From contig NZ_CALHGG010000139.1 of the NCBI RefSeq assembly GCF_938029845.1, positions 1 to 30,656 of the forward strand: a stretch of 30,656 nucleotides of DNA, given 5' to 3'. Position numbers and translations under genes: made by a program. A model generated the notes under the pieces. The model ran no database searches. It saw nothing but the letters and a program-made list of their open reading frames with translations, and was not told where the DNA came from. The DNA is from an uncultured Capnocytophaga sp. (GTDB lineage: Bacteria; Bacteroidota; Bacteroidia; Flavobacteriales; Flavobacteriaceae). Every line of letters starts with the position of its first letter. Positions within the stretch are counted from its first letter, which is position 1. Positions 15,334 to 24,610 of this stretch are shown one piece after another.

Positions 15334-17760
15334 TTAAGAACGTAATTCGGCACCTGTAGCCTTAGCAAAAGCCTCTACAAGGTTTGCCATAGTCTTATCT
15401 ATTTGCTTATCGGTAAGTGTCTTACTACTATCCTGTAATATAAAACTTATTGCATAGCTCTTCTTTCCTTTAGGAAGTTTATCTCCTTGATATACATCAA
15501 AAAGGGCTACCTTCTTAAGCAAATCTTTTTCTGTTTGCAAGGCAATGCGGTGAAGTGTTTCAAAGGATACCTCACTGTCCAATAGTAACGCCAAATCGCG
15601 ACGTACTTCAGGATACTTAGGAATCTCTCTGTATTTCACTTCTTTGGAGAGATTAGCCAGTAGATGATCCCACTGAATATCCGCATAGAACACAGGTTGT
15701 TTTATATCAAAATGTTGTAATATACTATTTTTCAATACTCCTAAAGAAGCCATAGCTGTCTGACCCTTCCAAAGGGTAATTCCTTCTTGGTAGATAGCCT
15801 CTTGAGTAGGTGTTTCTTGAAGATCGGAGATGCCTAAGCGATCAAAAATAGCCTTTACATAACCTTTCAGGTAATAGAAATTCGTCTTTTGCTGAGGAGC
15901 GTTCCATGTCTCTGGGTATATATTCCCTGATAAGAAGAGGCTTAGGTGCTTAGGTTCTGTATAGGTATCCCCTATCTTATGGTAAGTTTTGCCAAACTCA
16001 AATAAGGCCAAGTCCGAACGCTTGCGATTGTTGTTATAAGCGATGGTCTCCAAACCTGAAAAAAGCATACTTTGACGCATCACCGCCAAATCCTGACTCA
16101 ATGGATTGAGTATTTCCACTGCCTGATCAGCCTTAATATCTGCCGATAGCTCCTGATAAGCAGCTGAGGTAAGACTATTATTCATCATCTCATAGAAACC
16201 TTGTCCTACGAGCTGGTTGGCAATTACATTCTGTATATTGAAGTCCTCGTATCGGCTAGCGTGTGCCATGGAAGCACTCACCTTGGAGGAGAACTCTATA
16301 TTGTTATAGCCATATACACGGAGAATTTCCTCTATCACATCTACATCACGCTGTACATCCACCCTATAAGAAGGAATAGTAAGCCCCATTCCTATTTCGG
16401 TAATACTGTTGATTTGGATATCCAAGGAGTGTAATATACTCTTAATCACATCGCGAGGAATTACTTGACCAATAAGAGAATCTACCTTTTCATAGGTCAA
16501 GAATACCTGAAAATCCTCTTGTTTTTTAGGATACCAATCCACCACATCGGAGGATATCTCGCCCCCTGCAATCTTCTTTATCATGATAGCAGCCCTTAGG
16601 AGAGCATACTTACAATCATCTATATTAATACCACGCTCAAAACGGAAAGAAGCATCAGTGGAAATACCATATCTCTTAGCTGTTTTGCGAATAGCCACAG
16701 GGTTAAAATAAGCACTTTCCAAGAAGATATGAGTTGTATCCTGCCCCACTGCTGAGTTAGTACCTCCCAATACTCCTGCAAGACATAGCGGTTTGTCTAC
16801 ATCACAGATTACCAAATCCTCTGTCGAAAGGGTACGTTCCACCCCATCCAAGGTTTGAAACTTCTCCCCTTCTGTGGCATTGCGCACAATAATCTTCTTA
16901 CCAGAGATACGCAAGGCATCAAAAGCATGTAGAGGCTGTCCTAAGTCATGTAATACATAGTTAGTAATATCCACTATATTGTTCTTAGGAGTGATGCCAA
17001 TAGCTCTTAGTCTCTGTTGTAGCCAATCAGGTGAGGGTGCTATCTTGACATTGGAGATACTCACCCCACAGTAACGTGGAGCTAGCTCCTTATTATCCAC
17101 ATGTACATCTATCTTGAGCAAACGGTTATCCACAAAGAAGTCCGTTACCGAAGGGGTAATAATCTCTTTATTAATTCCCTGTTGCAATAAGCCTGCTCTA
17201 AGATCGCGAGCTACCCCTAGATGACTCATTGCATCGGCACGGTTCGGTGTAAGTCCTATCTCAAAAATGATATCAGAGACCACACTGAAGACCTCACTAC
17301 AAGGTTTACCCACAGGCAAAGCACTATCCAAGACCATGATACCCTCATGGCTCTCTCCTAGGCCAAGTTCGTCTTCGGCACAGATCATCCCATGACTTTC
17401 CTCACCACGGATCTTACCTTTCTTAATCTTAAAGGGTTCTCCCTGCTTGTCATAAAGGGTAGTTCCGATGGTCGCCACCGCTACTTTCTGTCCTTTGGCT
17501 ACATTGGGTGCTCCACAGACAATAGGTAATACCACTCCCTCGCCTACCTGAACCTTAGTAAGGCTGAGCTTATCAGCATTGGGATGCTTAGTACATTCGA
17601 GCACCTCCCCTACTACGACCCCTGCTAGGCCTCCTTTTACACTTTCATAAGAGGTGATTCCTTCCACCTCCAAGCCTAAATCTGTAAGAAGTTCACCTAC
17701 TTTTTCCGCTGGTAAGTCTATTCTGAGAAAGTCCTTAATCCAATTATATGAGATTTTCAT
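15334..17760 (-). CDS. pheT: Phenylalanine-tRNA ligase beta subunit
   Basis: An 808-residue subunit of the (alpha-beta)2 enzyme that charges tRNA-Phe. Domains in order: an EMAP-type tRNA-binding domain (about 40-150, GEVLECTKHPNADKLSLTKVQVG, then CGAPNVAKGQKVAVATIG), the B3/B4 editing region (about 210-390, with HDLGQPLHAFDA), the B5 domain (about 405-475, VIEEILRVYGYNNI at its end), the catalytic-like core (about 490-690) and the C-terminal FDX-ACB domain (about 715-808, YREIPKYPEVRRDLALLLD...LPKGKKSYAISFILQD). Its length is normal. It heads the operon with recR. The alpha subunit gene pheS is not in the window. Confidence 0.97.
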   Translation of the reverse strand: MKISYNWIKDFLRIDLPAEKVGELLTDLGLEVEGITSYESVKGGLAGVVVGEVLECTKHPNADKLSLTKVQVGEGVVLPIVCGAPNVAKGQKVAVATIGTTLYDKQGEPFKIKKGKIRGEESHGMICAEDELGLGESHEGIMVLDSALPVGKPCSEVFSVVSDIIFEIGLTPNRADAMSHLGVARDLRAGLLQQGINKEIITPSVTDFFVDNRLLKIDVHVDNKELAPRYCGVSISNVKIAPSPDWLQQRLRAIGITPKNNIVDITNYVLHDLGQPLHAFDALRISGKKIIVRNATEGEKFQTLDGVERTLSTEDLVICDVDKPLCLAGVLGGTNSAVGQDTTHIFLESAYFNPVAIRKTAKRYGISTDASFRFERGINIDDCKYALLRAAIMIKKIAGGEISSDVVDWYPKKQEDFQVFLTYEKVDSLIGQVIPRDVIKSILHSLDIQINSITEIGMGLTIPSYRVDVQRDVDVIEEILRVYGYNNIEFSSKVSASMAHASRYEDFNIQNVIANQLVGQGFYEMMNNSLTSAAYQELSADIKADQAVEILNPLSQDLAVMRQSMLFSGLETIAYNNNRKRSDLALFEFGKTYHKIGDTYTEPKHLSLFLSGNIYPETWNAPQQKTNFYYLKGYVKAIFDRLGISDLQETPTQEAIYQEGITLWKGQTAMASLGVLKNSILQHFDIKQPVFYADIQWDHLLANLSKEVKYREIPKYPEVRRDLALLLDSEVSFETLHRIALQTEKDLLKKVALFDVYQGDKLPKGKKSYAISFILQDSSKTLTDKQIDKTMANLVEAFAKATGAELRS

Positions 17761-17786
17761 AAGATGATTGCTGTATTTTGGAGTTG

Positions 17787-17794
17787 CAAAATTA
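17787..17794 (-). promoter_or_regulatory. pheT -7 box
   Basis: TAATTTTG on the minus strand fits TAnnTTTG and lies 26 bases before the pheT start. No TTG is seen at the normal -33 distance, so this is a partial match. Confidence 0.5.
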
Positions 17795-17836
17795 CTATAT
17801 TTTATTGTAATGAGAAAATTTTTTTTAAATAAGTTA

Positions 17837-17927
17837 GTGATTCATGACAAGTGATTCATGACAAGTGACAATTAACAATTAAACATAGACAATTAACCAT
17901 CAATCATTAACAATTAACAATTAACTT
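17837..17927. repeat. Heptamer tandem array between divergent genes
   Basis: Thirteen 7-bp units in register: GTGATTC and ATGACAA alternating twice, then GTGACAA, TTAACAA and variants (TTAAACA, TAGACAA, TTAACCA, TCAATCA, TTAACAA twice, TTAACTT). It ends 3 bases before the -7 box of the next gene, so its last units occupy that promoter's spacer and -33 region. Confidence 0.82.
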
Positions 17928-17930
17928 TCG

Positions 17931-17938
17931 TATCTTTG
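17931..17938 (+). promoter_or_regulatory. -7 box of the YD-like secreted protein gene
   Basis: TATCTTTG, 24 bases before the chosen ATG. There is no TTG at the -33 position, which lies inside the heptamer array; a TTA is there instead. Confidence 0.65.
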
Positions 17939-17962
17939 CCCCCTAAATTAATTTATAAGAAA

Positions 17963-18772
17963 ATGAAGAAATTAGGAATTATCCTGCTTTTAGCAGGTAC
18001 TGTTGCTTTCGGTCAGAATAAGAAAACGGGTTGGGATGCCGCCAAACTCAAAGGAAAAGTAAAGACATACCGTATAATGGATTATCGCTTTGATGAACAA
18101 GGAAAACCTTTCAGAGGTAATTCGGAACTGCTTACTGAATTCAACCCTAAGGGACGTACGACCAAGATGCTAATTAATAACAATGGGGTAATCATGTCCT
18201 ACCATGACACCTACAATGACCAAGGCTACCTGATAGAGTCTGTCTCCAAAGATGAGGATAACAAAACACTCTCCACTAACCTCTACGAATATGACAAGGA
18301 AGGTAATCGTGTGCGTCATGACCTCCTAACAGACAAAGGAGACATCTTTATGAGTACTTTCTCTAAATACAATGAGAAACACCAACTTATAGAAAAATCC
18401 AACTGTGTAGGGGGTGTATGTGACGAAAAGAGCATTTTCACCTATGATGACAAAGGCTACCTTATCCAAGAGGATAAATACAAAAAAGACGAACTAGCTG
18501 CTAAGACCCTTTACAAAAATGATGACAAAGGAAACCCTCTAGAGCGACTCACTTACGATACCTCTGGCAAACTCCTAAGAAAGGTAACCTCCACTTATGA
18601 CAAAGAAGGCAATGAAACCGAGAATGTAGTCTACAAAGAGGATGGTACCATTGCTCAAAAGAAAAACTACACTTATGAATATGATAAGAAAAAGAACTGG
18701 ATCAAAAAGACAGAAAGCGAAAATGGGGAACCCTACCTTATCATAGAACAAAAATTCGAGTATTATAAGTAA
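17963..18772 (+). CDS. Secreted YD/Rhs-like repeat protein
   Basis: A 269-residue exported protein with a cleavable signal peptide (MKKLGIILLLAGTVAFGQ). The mature part is a run of about eight short units of 20-30 residues with a Y-[DN]-[DEK]-x-G core: YNDQGYLIES, YDKEGNRVRHD, YDDKGYLIQE, NDDKGNPLER, YDTSGKLLRK, YDKEGNETEN and YEYDKKKNWIKK. This is the YD-like pattern seen in Rhs-type beta-solenoids, but there is no Rhs core protease or toxin tip, so I do not call it a toxin. A longer frame starting nine codons upstream overlaps the promoter and lacks a signal peptide. It is a stand-alone gene with its own promoter and terminator. A second secreted YD-like protein lies at 27146-28036. Confidence 0.8.
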   Translation: MKKLGIILLLAGTVAFGQNKKTGWDAAKLKGKVKTYRIMDYRFDEQGKPFRGNSELLTEFNPKGRTTKMLINNNGVIMSYHDTYNDQGYLIESVSKDEDNKTLSTNLYEYDKEGNRVRHDLLTDKGDIFMSTFSKYNEKHQLIEKSNCVGGVCDEKSIFTYDDKGYLIQEDKYKKDELAAKTLYKNDDKGNPLERLTYDTSGKLLRKVTSTYDKEGNETENVVYKEDGTIAQKKNYTYEYDKKKNWIKKTESENGEPYLIIEQKFEYYK

Positions 18773-18787
18773 TCATTAAGATTAATT

Positions 18788-18818
18788 AAAGAGGCTATCC
18801 ATTGTGGATAGCCTCTTT
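18788..18818 (+). terminator. Terminator of the YD-like gene
   Basis: A perfect 14-bp stem (AAAGAGGCTATCCA/TGGATAGCCTCTTT) with a 3-base loop, followed by GCTATTTTAG. It is 15 bases after the stop codon. Confidence 0.82.
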
Positions 18819-18897
18819 GCTATTTTAGTTACTACTGACCTACTGAATTATTTCTTTGTTTAGTCCCCAATTTGTTAGTGAACTCATTTTATTTTTC

Positions 18898-18929
18898 AAA
18901 ATAGGCTGCTCCTATGAGCAGCCTATTTT
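18898..18929 (-). terminator. SusD-end terminator
   Basis: A perfect 14-bp stem (AAAATAGGCTGCTC/GAGCAGCCTATTTT) with a 4-base loop, 10 bases downstream of the susD-like stop on the minus strand. The T-rich arms at both ends suggest it may work in both directions between the convergent genes. Confidence 0.82.
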
Positions 18930-18939
18930 AATTTTAGAA

Positions 18940-20487
18940 TTACCAGCCTGGATTTTGTTTCCAACGACCTTTTTCAAAATTGATATCGGTAGCAGGGATA
19001 GGCCAAGTAAGTTTGTAATTGCCAGCAGGTATATTAAGCTGATGATACTCCTGAGCTGGAGAAGAGAAAATCGCCTCTACATTCTGTGGAGTACCTCTGA
19101 CTACGCCTAAGCCCCAACGCTTGATGTCATATAAGCGGAAGCCCTCAAAGGCTAATTCGCGATTACGCTCATTCTGTATTTCGGCAAAGAGGGCATTGCC
19201 TGTTGCTGTGATAGGAGTTACCCCTGAAATACGTGCTGCTCTAAGCGTGTTAAGATATACCTTAGCATTGGCTTCGTCTCCATTTCGGTAAGCCGCTTCA
19301 GCAGCAATGAGGTATTGCTCAGCTATACGGAACAATTTCGGCTTGTGCATATAAGTAGGTAGCCCTGAAGAATTAATCTTTAGGTCATTATTATCTGGAT
19401 ACTTGGTTACCAAATAGATATTCCTATACACAGTGTTTCCATAATCAACAAAGAGCTTTTGGAAATAGATACTTTTTCTATAATCAGTATCCTCAAACAA
19501 ATCCAGAAAAGTCTGGGTAGGAATATAGCTTGGATTATAGAGAAAACGACGCAAACGATAGGAGAAGTTATTAGCGCCTATATAGATATCATTGGACTTG
19601 GGGAGTTCATCACTTATTCCTAAGGTATAACTTGTAGGAGCTTTGGCAAAGAGTTGTACTATACTTTCTTTGTAATCATCTTCTTTCCAAATAGCCTCCA
19701 AAGAACTCTCTGAAGTAGCCAATGGATAAGTACCTGCATCAATAAGGGACTTGGCTGTGGCATAAGCTGCTGCCCATTCTCCTTTGTAAAGGAGTACACG
19801 TGCCTTCAGTGCTTTAGCAGCATCCACAGTGAAAGTGGTAGCGCCCTCTGTTCCTGTGGTTGTGTCCAATAACTGCTGAGCACGAGCTATGTCCTCCAAG
19901 ATAAACTCATAGGTTTCTTTGAGTGTACTGGGAGCAGGAAAATTCGACACCTTGAACTCTCTTAGGATAGGCAATCCATAAGTGGATGAAGCATCATAAG
20001 CCCCACAAAAGTGCGTTATCAAATAGGTATAATAATAAGCACGCCCTAAGTAGAGTTCTCCTAAGTTACGCTGTATTTGAGCTCGCTCTACGCGTTCTCT
20101 TTCTTTGGATATAGGCACATTGGGGATTCCCTTGAGCGCTACATTAATATCTTGAATCGCCTTGTAATAAGCCATCCAAATTGCTGCAGTAATACCATTG
20201 GAAGAAGTAAAATTCGTCCAACGGTGTAGTTCAGGAAGCACTTCGTTATTACGGCGTACCGCATTGAGGAAATCAGCTTGTACGTCGGTACTATACATAG
20301 CATTTCCATAAGTGTTTTCCCTAAGCCCATCATACATTCCATTGATCCAATACTGTGCATCCTCTACACTAAGGAAAGAGTTCTGTTCACTCAGGTCATT
20401 AAAAGGCTCTTGATCTAGCTTGACACAACTCTGTAAGGAGAGTCCCGCAAGTATATATAGTGGTAATCTGTTAAATATCTTTTTCAT
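18940..20487 (-). CDS. RagB/SusD family outer-membrane lipoprotein
   Basis: A 515-residue SusD-like protein, the surface lid that captures a nutrient for the SusC channel. The lipoprotein signal ends LSLQSC (Cys21), followed by VKLDQEPFNDLSEQNSF, a typical SusD start. Alpha-helical TPR-like regions include AAIWMAYYKAIQDINVAL and AQIQRNLGELYLGRAYYYTYL. The C-terminal domain has KLFRIAEQYLIAAEAAYRNGD and ERNRELAFEGFRLYDIKRWG, both hallmarks of the family. It follows the susC-like gene after 6 bases, forming the usual pair. Length is normal. The substrate cannot be inferred: no glycoside hydrolase, peptidase or sensor gene accompanies it in this window. Confidence 0.94.
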   Translation of the reverse strand: MKKIFNRLPLYILAGLSLQSCVKLDQEPFNDLSEQNSFLSVEDAQYWINGMYDGLRENTYGNAMYSTDVQADFLNAVRRNNEVLPELHRWTNFTSSNGITAAIWMAYYKAIQDINVALKGIPNVPISKERERVERAQIQRNLGELYLGRAYYYTYLITHFCGAYDASSTYGLPILREFKVSNFPAPSTLKETYEFILEDIARAQQLLDTTTGTEGATTFTVDAAKALKARVLLYKGEWAAAYATAKSLIDAGTYPLATSESSLEAIWKEDDYKESIVQLFAKAPTSYTLGISDELPKSNDIYIGANNFSYRLRRFLYNPSYIPTQTFLDLFEDTDYRKSIYFQKLFVDYGNTVYRNIYLVTKYPDNNDLKINSSGLPTYMHKPKLFRIAEQYLIAAEAAYRNGDEANAKVYLNTLRAARISGVTPITATGNALFAEIQNERNRELAFEGFRLYDIKRWGLGVVRGTPQNVEAIFSSPAQEYHQLNIPAGNYKLTWPIPATDINFEKGRWKQNPGW

Positions 20488-20493
20488 TGCTTT

Positions 20494-23400
20494 TTAAAAT
20501 TTAAGTTCAACCCCGAAAGAAAACTGACGAGAAGGTGGATAACCTCCTAAGGATATAGGATTAGAGAATTCTGGGTCTGGCCCTTCGTATTTGGTAAGTG
20601 TAAATATGTTACGAGCCGTTCCATAGAAGCGTACTCCGTCAAAGAAACCTACTTGCTCGATAACCTCCTTAGGGAGACTATAACTTAGGCTGATACTCTT
20701 TAAGCGAAGAAAATCGGCATTCTGTATAAGACGAGAATCTCCTGAATAGATGAAAGTAGCTTCGGTAATTTTAGGATGACGAGTGTTATCTCCTGTTGTT
20801 TTCCAATAATCAAAGGCCTTACGACTTATATTTCCTGAAGCAAAAGTACCAGGGTTCTCACTATAACGCATATCATTATTCACTTTCCAGTTACCTACAG
20901 TGAAAGCAAAATTCATATCCAAAGTAAATCCACGATAGGTAACAGTCCAACCGAAACCACCATTGAGAGGCGCATGCATCTTCTTACCAGTGGTTTGTGC
21001 CAAATTGGGATTATAAGTGGTAGTTATCTGATTATCATCGGTCTGTGTTTCCATTTTGTCCGTTCCAGGAATATACCACTGTGTAAGTCCTGTGTTAGGG
21101 TCTATTCCTTTGCGCAATACAGCAGTGTATTCCAGAGGACGACCTACCTTAAAGCCTAGATTACTATTGAGACTCACCAAGGATTCTCTTCCTTCAAAAA
21201 TCTCTGTTATTTTCTGCTGGTTATAGTTCATATTGAAGTAAGGACGTACACTTAGGTTATTCCCCTCATCATAATACACACGAGAAGAGATACTTACATC
21301 AATACCTTGGTTTTGCATACCTCCTGAGTTGGTATAGATCTGAGAGCGTCCGCTAGTAGAGTTATTATCTCGGTAAGCGAGTACATCATAGGTACGGCGG
21401 TGATAATACTCCACATTGACAGAAGTGTTATATAAAAGTATAGCATTGATTCCTACACTTGTTTTCTTCTGTTCTTCCCAACGTATATCAGGATTTCCTA
21501 TTCTACTTAGGGTATAACCTATTTTTGAATCATACAACAAAGAAGGACTCACTACGTTGATATTGCTATAATTAAGTCCTCCTGCATTTCCAGAAATCCC
21601 TGTACTAAAACGCAAGTTAAGGTCAGTAAGCCATTTTACCTCTTTTAGAAAGGCTTCTTTCTTAACCTTCCACATAGCCCCTACTGCCCAGAAATTGGCA
21701 TAACGATTGTTCTGTCCAAAGTTAGAGGAACCATCACGACGACCTGAAAGGTCTAAGAAATAACGATTTTGATAATCATACTCCAAACGAGAGAAATATG
21801 AATTGAAAGTACTCACTGTCTTGCTATCTCCTGTTGCTACTTCCTTAGTTCCGTGAGAGAGCATAGAAAGTCCATCGGAAGGCTGTCCTGCGGTACGTGA
21901 TTCCAATGCCTTACTAATATTCTCAATAGATTCTTGTCCCAAAAGAGCTGTAATGTTATGAGAGTCTCCTAGCATAAACTTGTATTCCAAGGTATTGGTA
22001 AAAGTTTTTCTATAAGATTTGTCTTGAGACACTTGTGTGTTGGCTTCATTCTCATAACCGAATTGATAGTCGGTAAAAGAGCGTAAGCGTTTCTGTACCG
22101 TTTCTCCTTCGCTATATTGTACCCCTGCTTGCGTCTTGAATACTAAATTCTTGATAGGTTCAACCATCATATATCCTATCGGCATCACATCGGTTCCAGC
22201 AGAAGCATTAGGTTGTTTTTCTGCTTCATACTCAGGATGATAGAATCCTGTAGCGCGCCCTGTAATTCCTGTGATAAAGTTCTTACGGGTACCATCGGGA
22301 TTGGTAGGGGTATACAGAGGTAAGGCGAGTACTCTTGCCCCTGCTGTAGAAGAGCGTCCGCCCTCTGTTTCAGTATATCCTACCGAAAGAGAAAGTCCTG
22401 CCTTAAGCCAACTATTGATACGGGTATCTAAGTTAGAGTTAAGATTGTAACGGTGATAATCCACTGAAGGAGCTGTAGACCCCTCTTGCTTTAGATAGCC
22501 TGCTGAAAGGTAATATGTTGTAGAGGCTGTACCCCCAGAGATAGAAACATCGGTACGGGTGGTAGGTACAAAGTCACGGAAAAATACTTTGTCCCAACGT
22601 GTATTATAAGGATTCTCTGCCAAGATCTTCTCAATAGCTGCCTGAGTCTGTGCTGGAGTACTACCTGAGACACCTGCTGCAGAACGAACTGCTGCAGGGT
22701 CACGTTGTGCCCAGAAATCCAAATATTCACGAGGAGTCATCATATCTTCAAAAAACTTACGGCTAGCACTAGTTATGGCGTTGAACCCCACTTGGTGGCT
22801 GATGCTTATATTGGTACGTTCGTTGTATTTACCACGTTTGGTGGTAATAAGTATAACCCCATTGGCAGCACGTGAACCATAGATAGAGGTAGAAGCTGCG
22901 TCCTTGAGTACAGTAACACTCTCTATGTCATTAGGATTGATATCAGTCATGACACTAGAGCTTACCTGCATCCCATCTACTATATAGAGTGGTGTCTGGT
23001 TAGAAACACTCCCTTGTAGGGCTGACTGAAAGTTGTTAAACCCATGAATCAGTACACTGGAGGTAGCTCCTGGGCGTCCTGATCCTGTGGTAACGACCAT
23101 ACCCGCTACACGTCCTGCGAGTGCATCCATGGCATTGGCATCGGGGGTACGGGCAATTTCCTTACCTTGTACAGTCGCTACCGAAGCTACCGTACGACTT
23201 CCCACCTTGGGAGCACCATAGCCTGTGAAAACAAGTCCTGTGTCTATCTCCTGTACATCGTCCTGAAGCACCACATTGATCACTGAAGTTTTTTTAGTTA
23301 CGGGCTTCTCCACAGGTTTCATCCCTAAGAAAGAATAGTAGAGTACATCGCCCACATTAGCTTGAATCTTGTAAGCCCCCTTATCATCAGTGGTAGCCCC

Positions 23401-23550
23401 TCGGCTAGTTCCTTTGATAAGAATATAAGTACCCAAGACAGGTTCCCCCTGTCCGTCTTTTACCGTTCCTGTAACGGTAACTTCTTGCGCTAAAGCCGCT
23501 TGGACAGCTATGATAAACAACGCAAATACATAGAAAAACTTTAATCTCAT
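20494..23550 (-). CDS. SusC/RagA family TonB-linked outer membrane protein
   Basis: A 1018-residue outer-membrane transporter. The signal peptide (MRLKFFYVFALFIIAVQAALAQ) is followed by a carboxypeptidase-regulatory-like beta-sandwich (about 24-95, VTVTGTVKDGQGEPVLGTYILIKG). A TonB-box region and plug come next (about 100-245), with ANAMDALAGRVAGMVVTT, YIVDGM, NPNDIESVTVLKDAASTSIYGSRAANGVILITTKRG, and then a 22-strand type barrel to the end (RQFSFGVELKF, aromatic last residue). The plug motif that usually reads IRIRG is VLIHG here. It imports a substrate caught by the SusD partner using TonB energy. Only a weak -7-like GATATTTG is visible upstream. Specificity is unknown. Confidence 0.95.
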   Translation of the reverse strand: MRLKFFYVFALFIIAVQAALAQEVTVTGTVKDGQGEPVLGTYILIKGTSRGATTDDKGAYKIQANVGDVLYYSFLGMKPVEKPVTKKTSVINVVLQDDVQEIDTGLVFTGYGAPKVGSRTVASVATVQGKEIARTPDANAMDALAGRVAGMVVTTGSGRPGATSSVLIHGFNNFQSALQGSVSNQTPLYIVDGMQVSSSVMTDINPNDIESVTVLKDAASTSIYGSRAANGVILITTKRGKYNERTNISISHQVGFNAITSASRKFFEDMMTPREYLDFWAQRDPAAVRSAAGVSGSTPAQTQAAIEKILAENPYNTRWDKVFFRDFVPTTRTDVSISGGTASTTYYLSAGYLKQEGSTAPSVDYHRYNLNSNLDTRINSWLKAGLSLSVGYTETEGGRSSTAGARVLALPLYTPTNPDGTRKNFITGITGRATGFYHPEYEAEKQPNASAGTDVMPIGYMMVEPIKNLVFKTQAGVQYSEGETVQKRLRSFTDYQFGYENEANTQVSQDKSYRKTFTNTLEYKFMLGDSHNITALLGQESIENISKALESRTAGQPSDGLSMLSHGTKEVATGDSKTVSTFNSYFSRLEYDYQNRYFLDLSGRRDGSSNFGQNNRYANFWAVGAMWKVKKEAFLKEVKWLTDLNLRFSTGISGNAGGLNYSNINVVSPSLLYDSKIGYTLSRIGNPDIRWEEQKKTSVGINAILLYNTSVNVEYYHRRTYDVLAYRDNNSTSGRSQIYTNSGGMQNQGIDVSISSRVYYDEGNNLSVRPYFNMNYNQQKITEIFEGRESLVSLNSNLGFKVGRPLEYTAVLRKGIDPNTGLTQWYIPGTDKMETQTDDNQITTTYNPNLAQTTGKKMHAPLNGGFGWTVTYRGFTLDMNFAFTVGNWKVNNDMRYSENPGTFASGNISRKAFDYWKTTGDNTRHPKITEATFIYSGDSRLIQNADFLRLKSISLSYSLPKEVIEQVGFFDGVRFYGTARNIFTLTKYEGPDPEFSNPISLGGYPPSRQFSFGVELKF

Positions 23551-23612
23551 TTCTGTAATTTTGAGGGGGCAAATATCCTGAAAAAAAACGAATTTTCCAA
23601 TTTTTTTTCAAA

Positions 23613-23716
23613 TTTCCATCAATTTACCGATTAACTAATTTGCTAATTTTCCAATGCGTTGATTTGTCAATTTGCCAATATGTCCATGAGCTAATGTACC
23701 TATGTGCTTATCTCCT
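23613..23716. repeat. Degenerate octamer array
   Basis: About thirteen 8-bp units in register, such as AATTTACC, GATTAACT, AATTTGCT, AATTTTCC, GATTTGTC, AATTTGCC, AATATGTC and CATGAGCT. The consensus is close to AATTTGYC. It is the decayed counterpart of the clean octamer arrays at 27.0 and 28.1 kb and lies between the SusC gene and the 197-codon ORF. Confidence 0.68.
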
Positions 23717-23781
23717 TTTGTAAAGTAATCTGCATCAAAAGCTAAAAAGTCATCATCCTTATTAAGTTAAGCCACTATAAA

Positions 23782-24375
23782 TTACACATCTAACGTAGAA
23801 GGCGGAGGACGTGAGCATATTTTTAGCCTTATAGTATCCTTATAATACCTATTTGCTACATGATCTCTGTTCATAGGCAACTCAATCAAGGCGATATCCT
23901 TGTACAAGTTATCCATAATATAAGAGTACTGACGAGAAAACTTACGGGTTTTGGTCATTTGTTTGCTGCTCCTATCATCATTCTTAACACAAGAATGCTG
24001 ACGACAAACCTTACGGGGCTTGGTCGTATGATAGGAAGGTTTTATGATCGGATGGTTTGGCTCTTGCTGAGAAGATTTTGTCTTTTTCTCCCAAAGAGAG
24101 GAGGATACTAAGAGGGTTGGGGTATCTTTTTTGGATTGGGTGAATTGAGGTTGAGCTGGTGTAGAGGCTGGACAATCATGTGTTGTACTAATAGATGTTG
24201 CCAATTTTCCAGTATTAACTTTTCGCTCTCCACTCTTTTGAAACCTTCCTTCCAACCGTATAATAAGACGAATAGCCGCAATGCTTTGACTGATGGTAGC
24301 CACCACAGTCTTCCCATTGCTCTCTATCGGCTCACGACGTGCATATGTCCAAAGTATTTCTAAAGCTTCCTCCAT
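23782..24375 (-). CDS. Uncharacterised 197-residue basic protein
   Basis: An open frame with a plausible ATG but no recognised family. Residues 1-45 look globular and helical (MEEALEILWTYARREPIES...SQSIAAIRLIIRLEGRF). The middle (about 65-110) is a Thr/Ser/Pro/Gln-rich low-complexity region. Two basic motifs then repeat each other: TTKPRKVCRQHSCV and MTKTRKFSRQYSYI (about 115-155). The end is ELPMNRDHVANRYYKDTIRLKICSR plus a short tail. There is no signal peptide or membrane segment. A -7 box lies about 120 bases upstream. The frame is longer than expected by chance in AT-rich DNA, but the low-complexity part and the internal duplication leave some doubt that it is a functional gene. Confidence 0.5.
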   Translation of the reverse strand: MEEALEILWTYARREPIESNGKTVVATISQSIAAIRLIIRLEGRFQKSGERKVNTGKLATSISTTHDCPASTPAQPQFTQSKKDTPTLLVSSSLWEKKTKSSQQEPNHPIIKPSYHTTKPRKVCRQHSCVKNDDRSSKQMTKTRKFSRQYSYIMDNLYKDIALIELPMNRDHVANRYYKDTIRLKICSRPPPSTLDV

Positions 24376-24495
24376 AACTACTTAAGTAAAAAGTAAAAGG
24401 TAAAAAGTAAACCATCTGCTAATCTTTGTAAGACGCTATAAAATCGTTTTCTACATATTGATTAGTGTCAATGATTAACAACTACTAAGACGCTG

Positions 24496-24527
24496 CAAAA
24501 TTACAACATTTAGAATGGGGAAGTCAA
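24496..24527 (-). promoter_or_regulatory. Possible promoter of the 197-codon ORF
   Basis: TTG (24525-24527) and TAATTTTG (24496-24503) on the minus strand, 21 bases apart, about 120 bases before the ATG. The leader contains two similar 16-base segments (TAAGACGCT..AAAAT at about 24428 and 24486) and a run of AAAGTAAAAGG-like repeats at about 24383-24408. Confidence 0.5.
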
Positions 24528-24610
24528 GGAAAAAGCCTGTGAGAAGTAAGAATTTATACGATAAAAAATAATGTTAAGTATTTAACAAACGTCAGCTCTT
24601 TATCAGACGT

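Noticed and set aside
17936..17962. A nine-codon extension (reading PPKLIYKK) before the secreted YD-like protein.
   Set aside because: It begins inside the TATCTTTG box and would place residues before the signal peptide.
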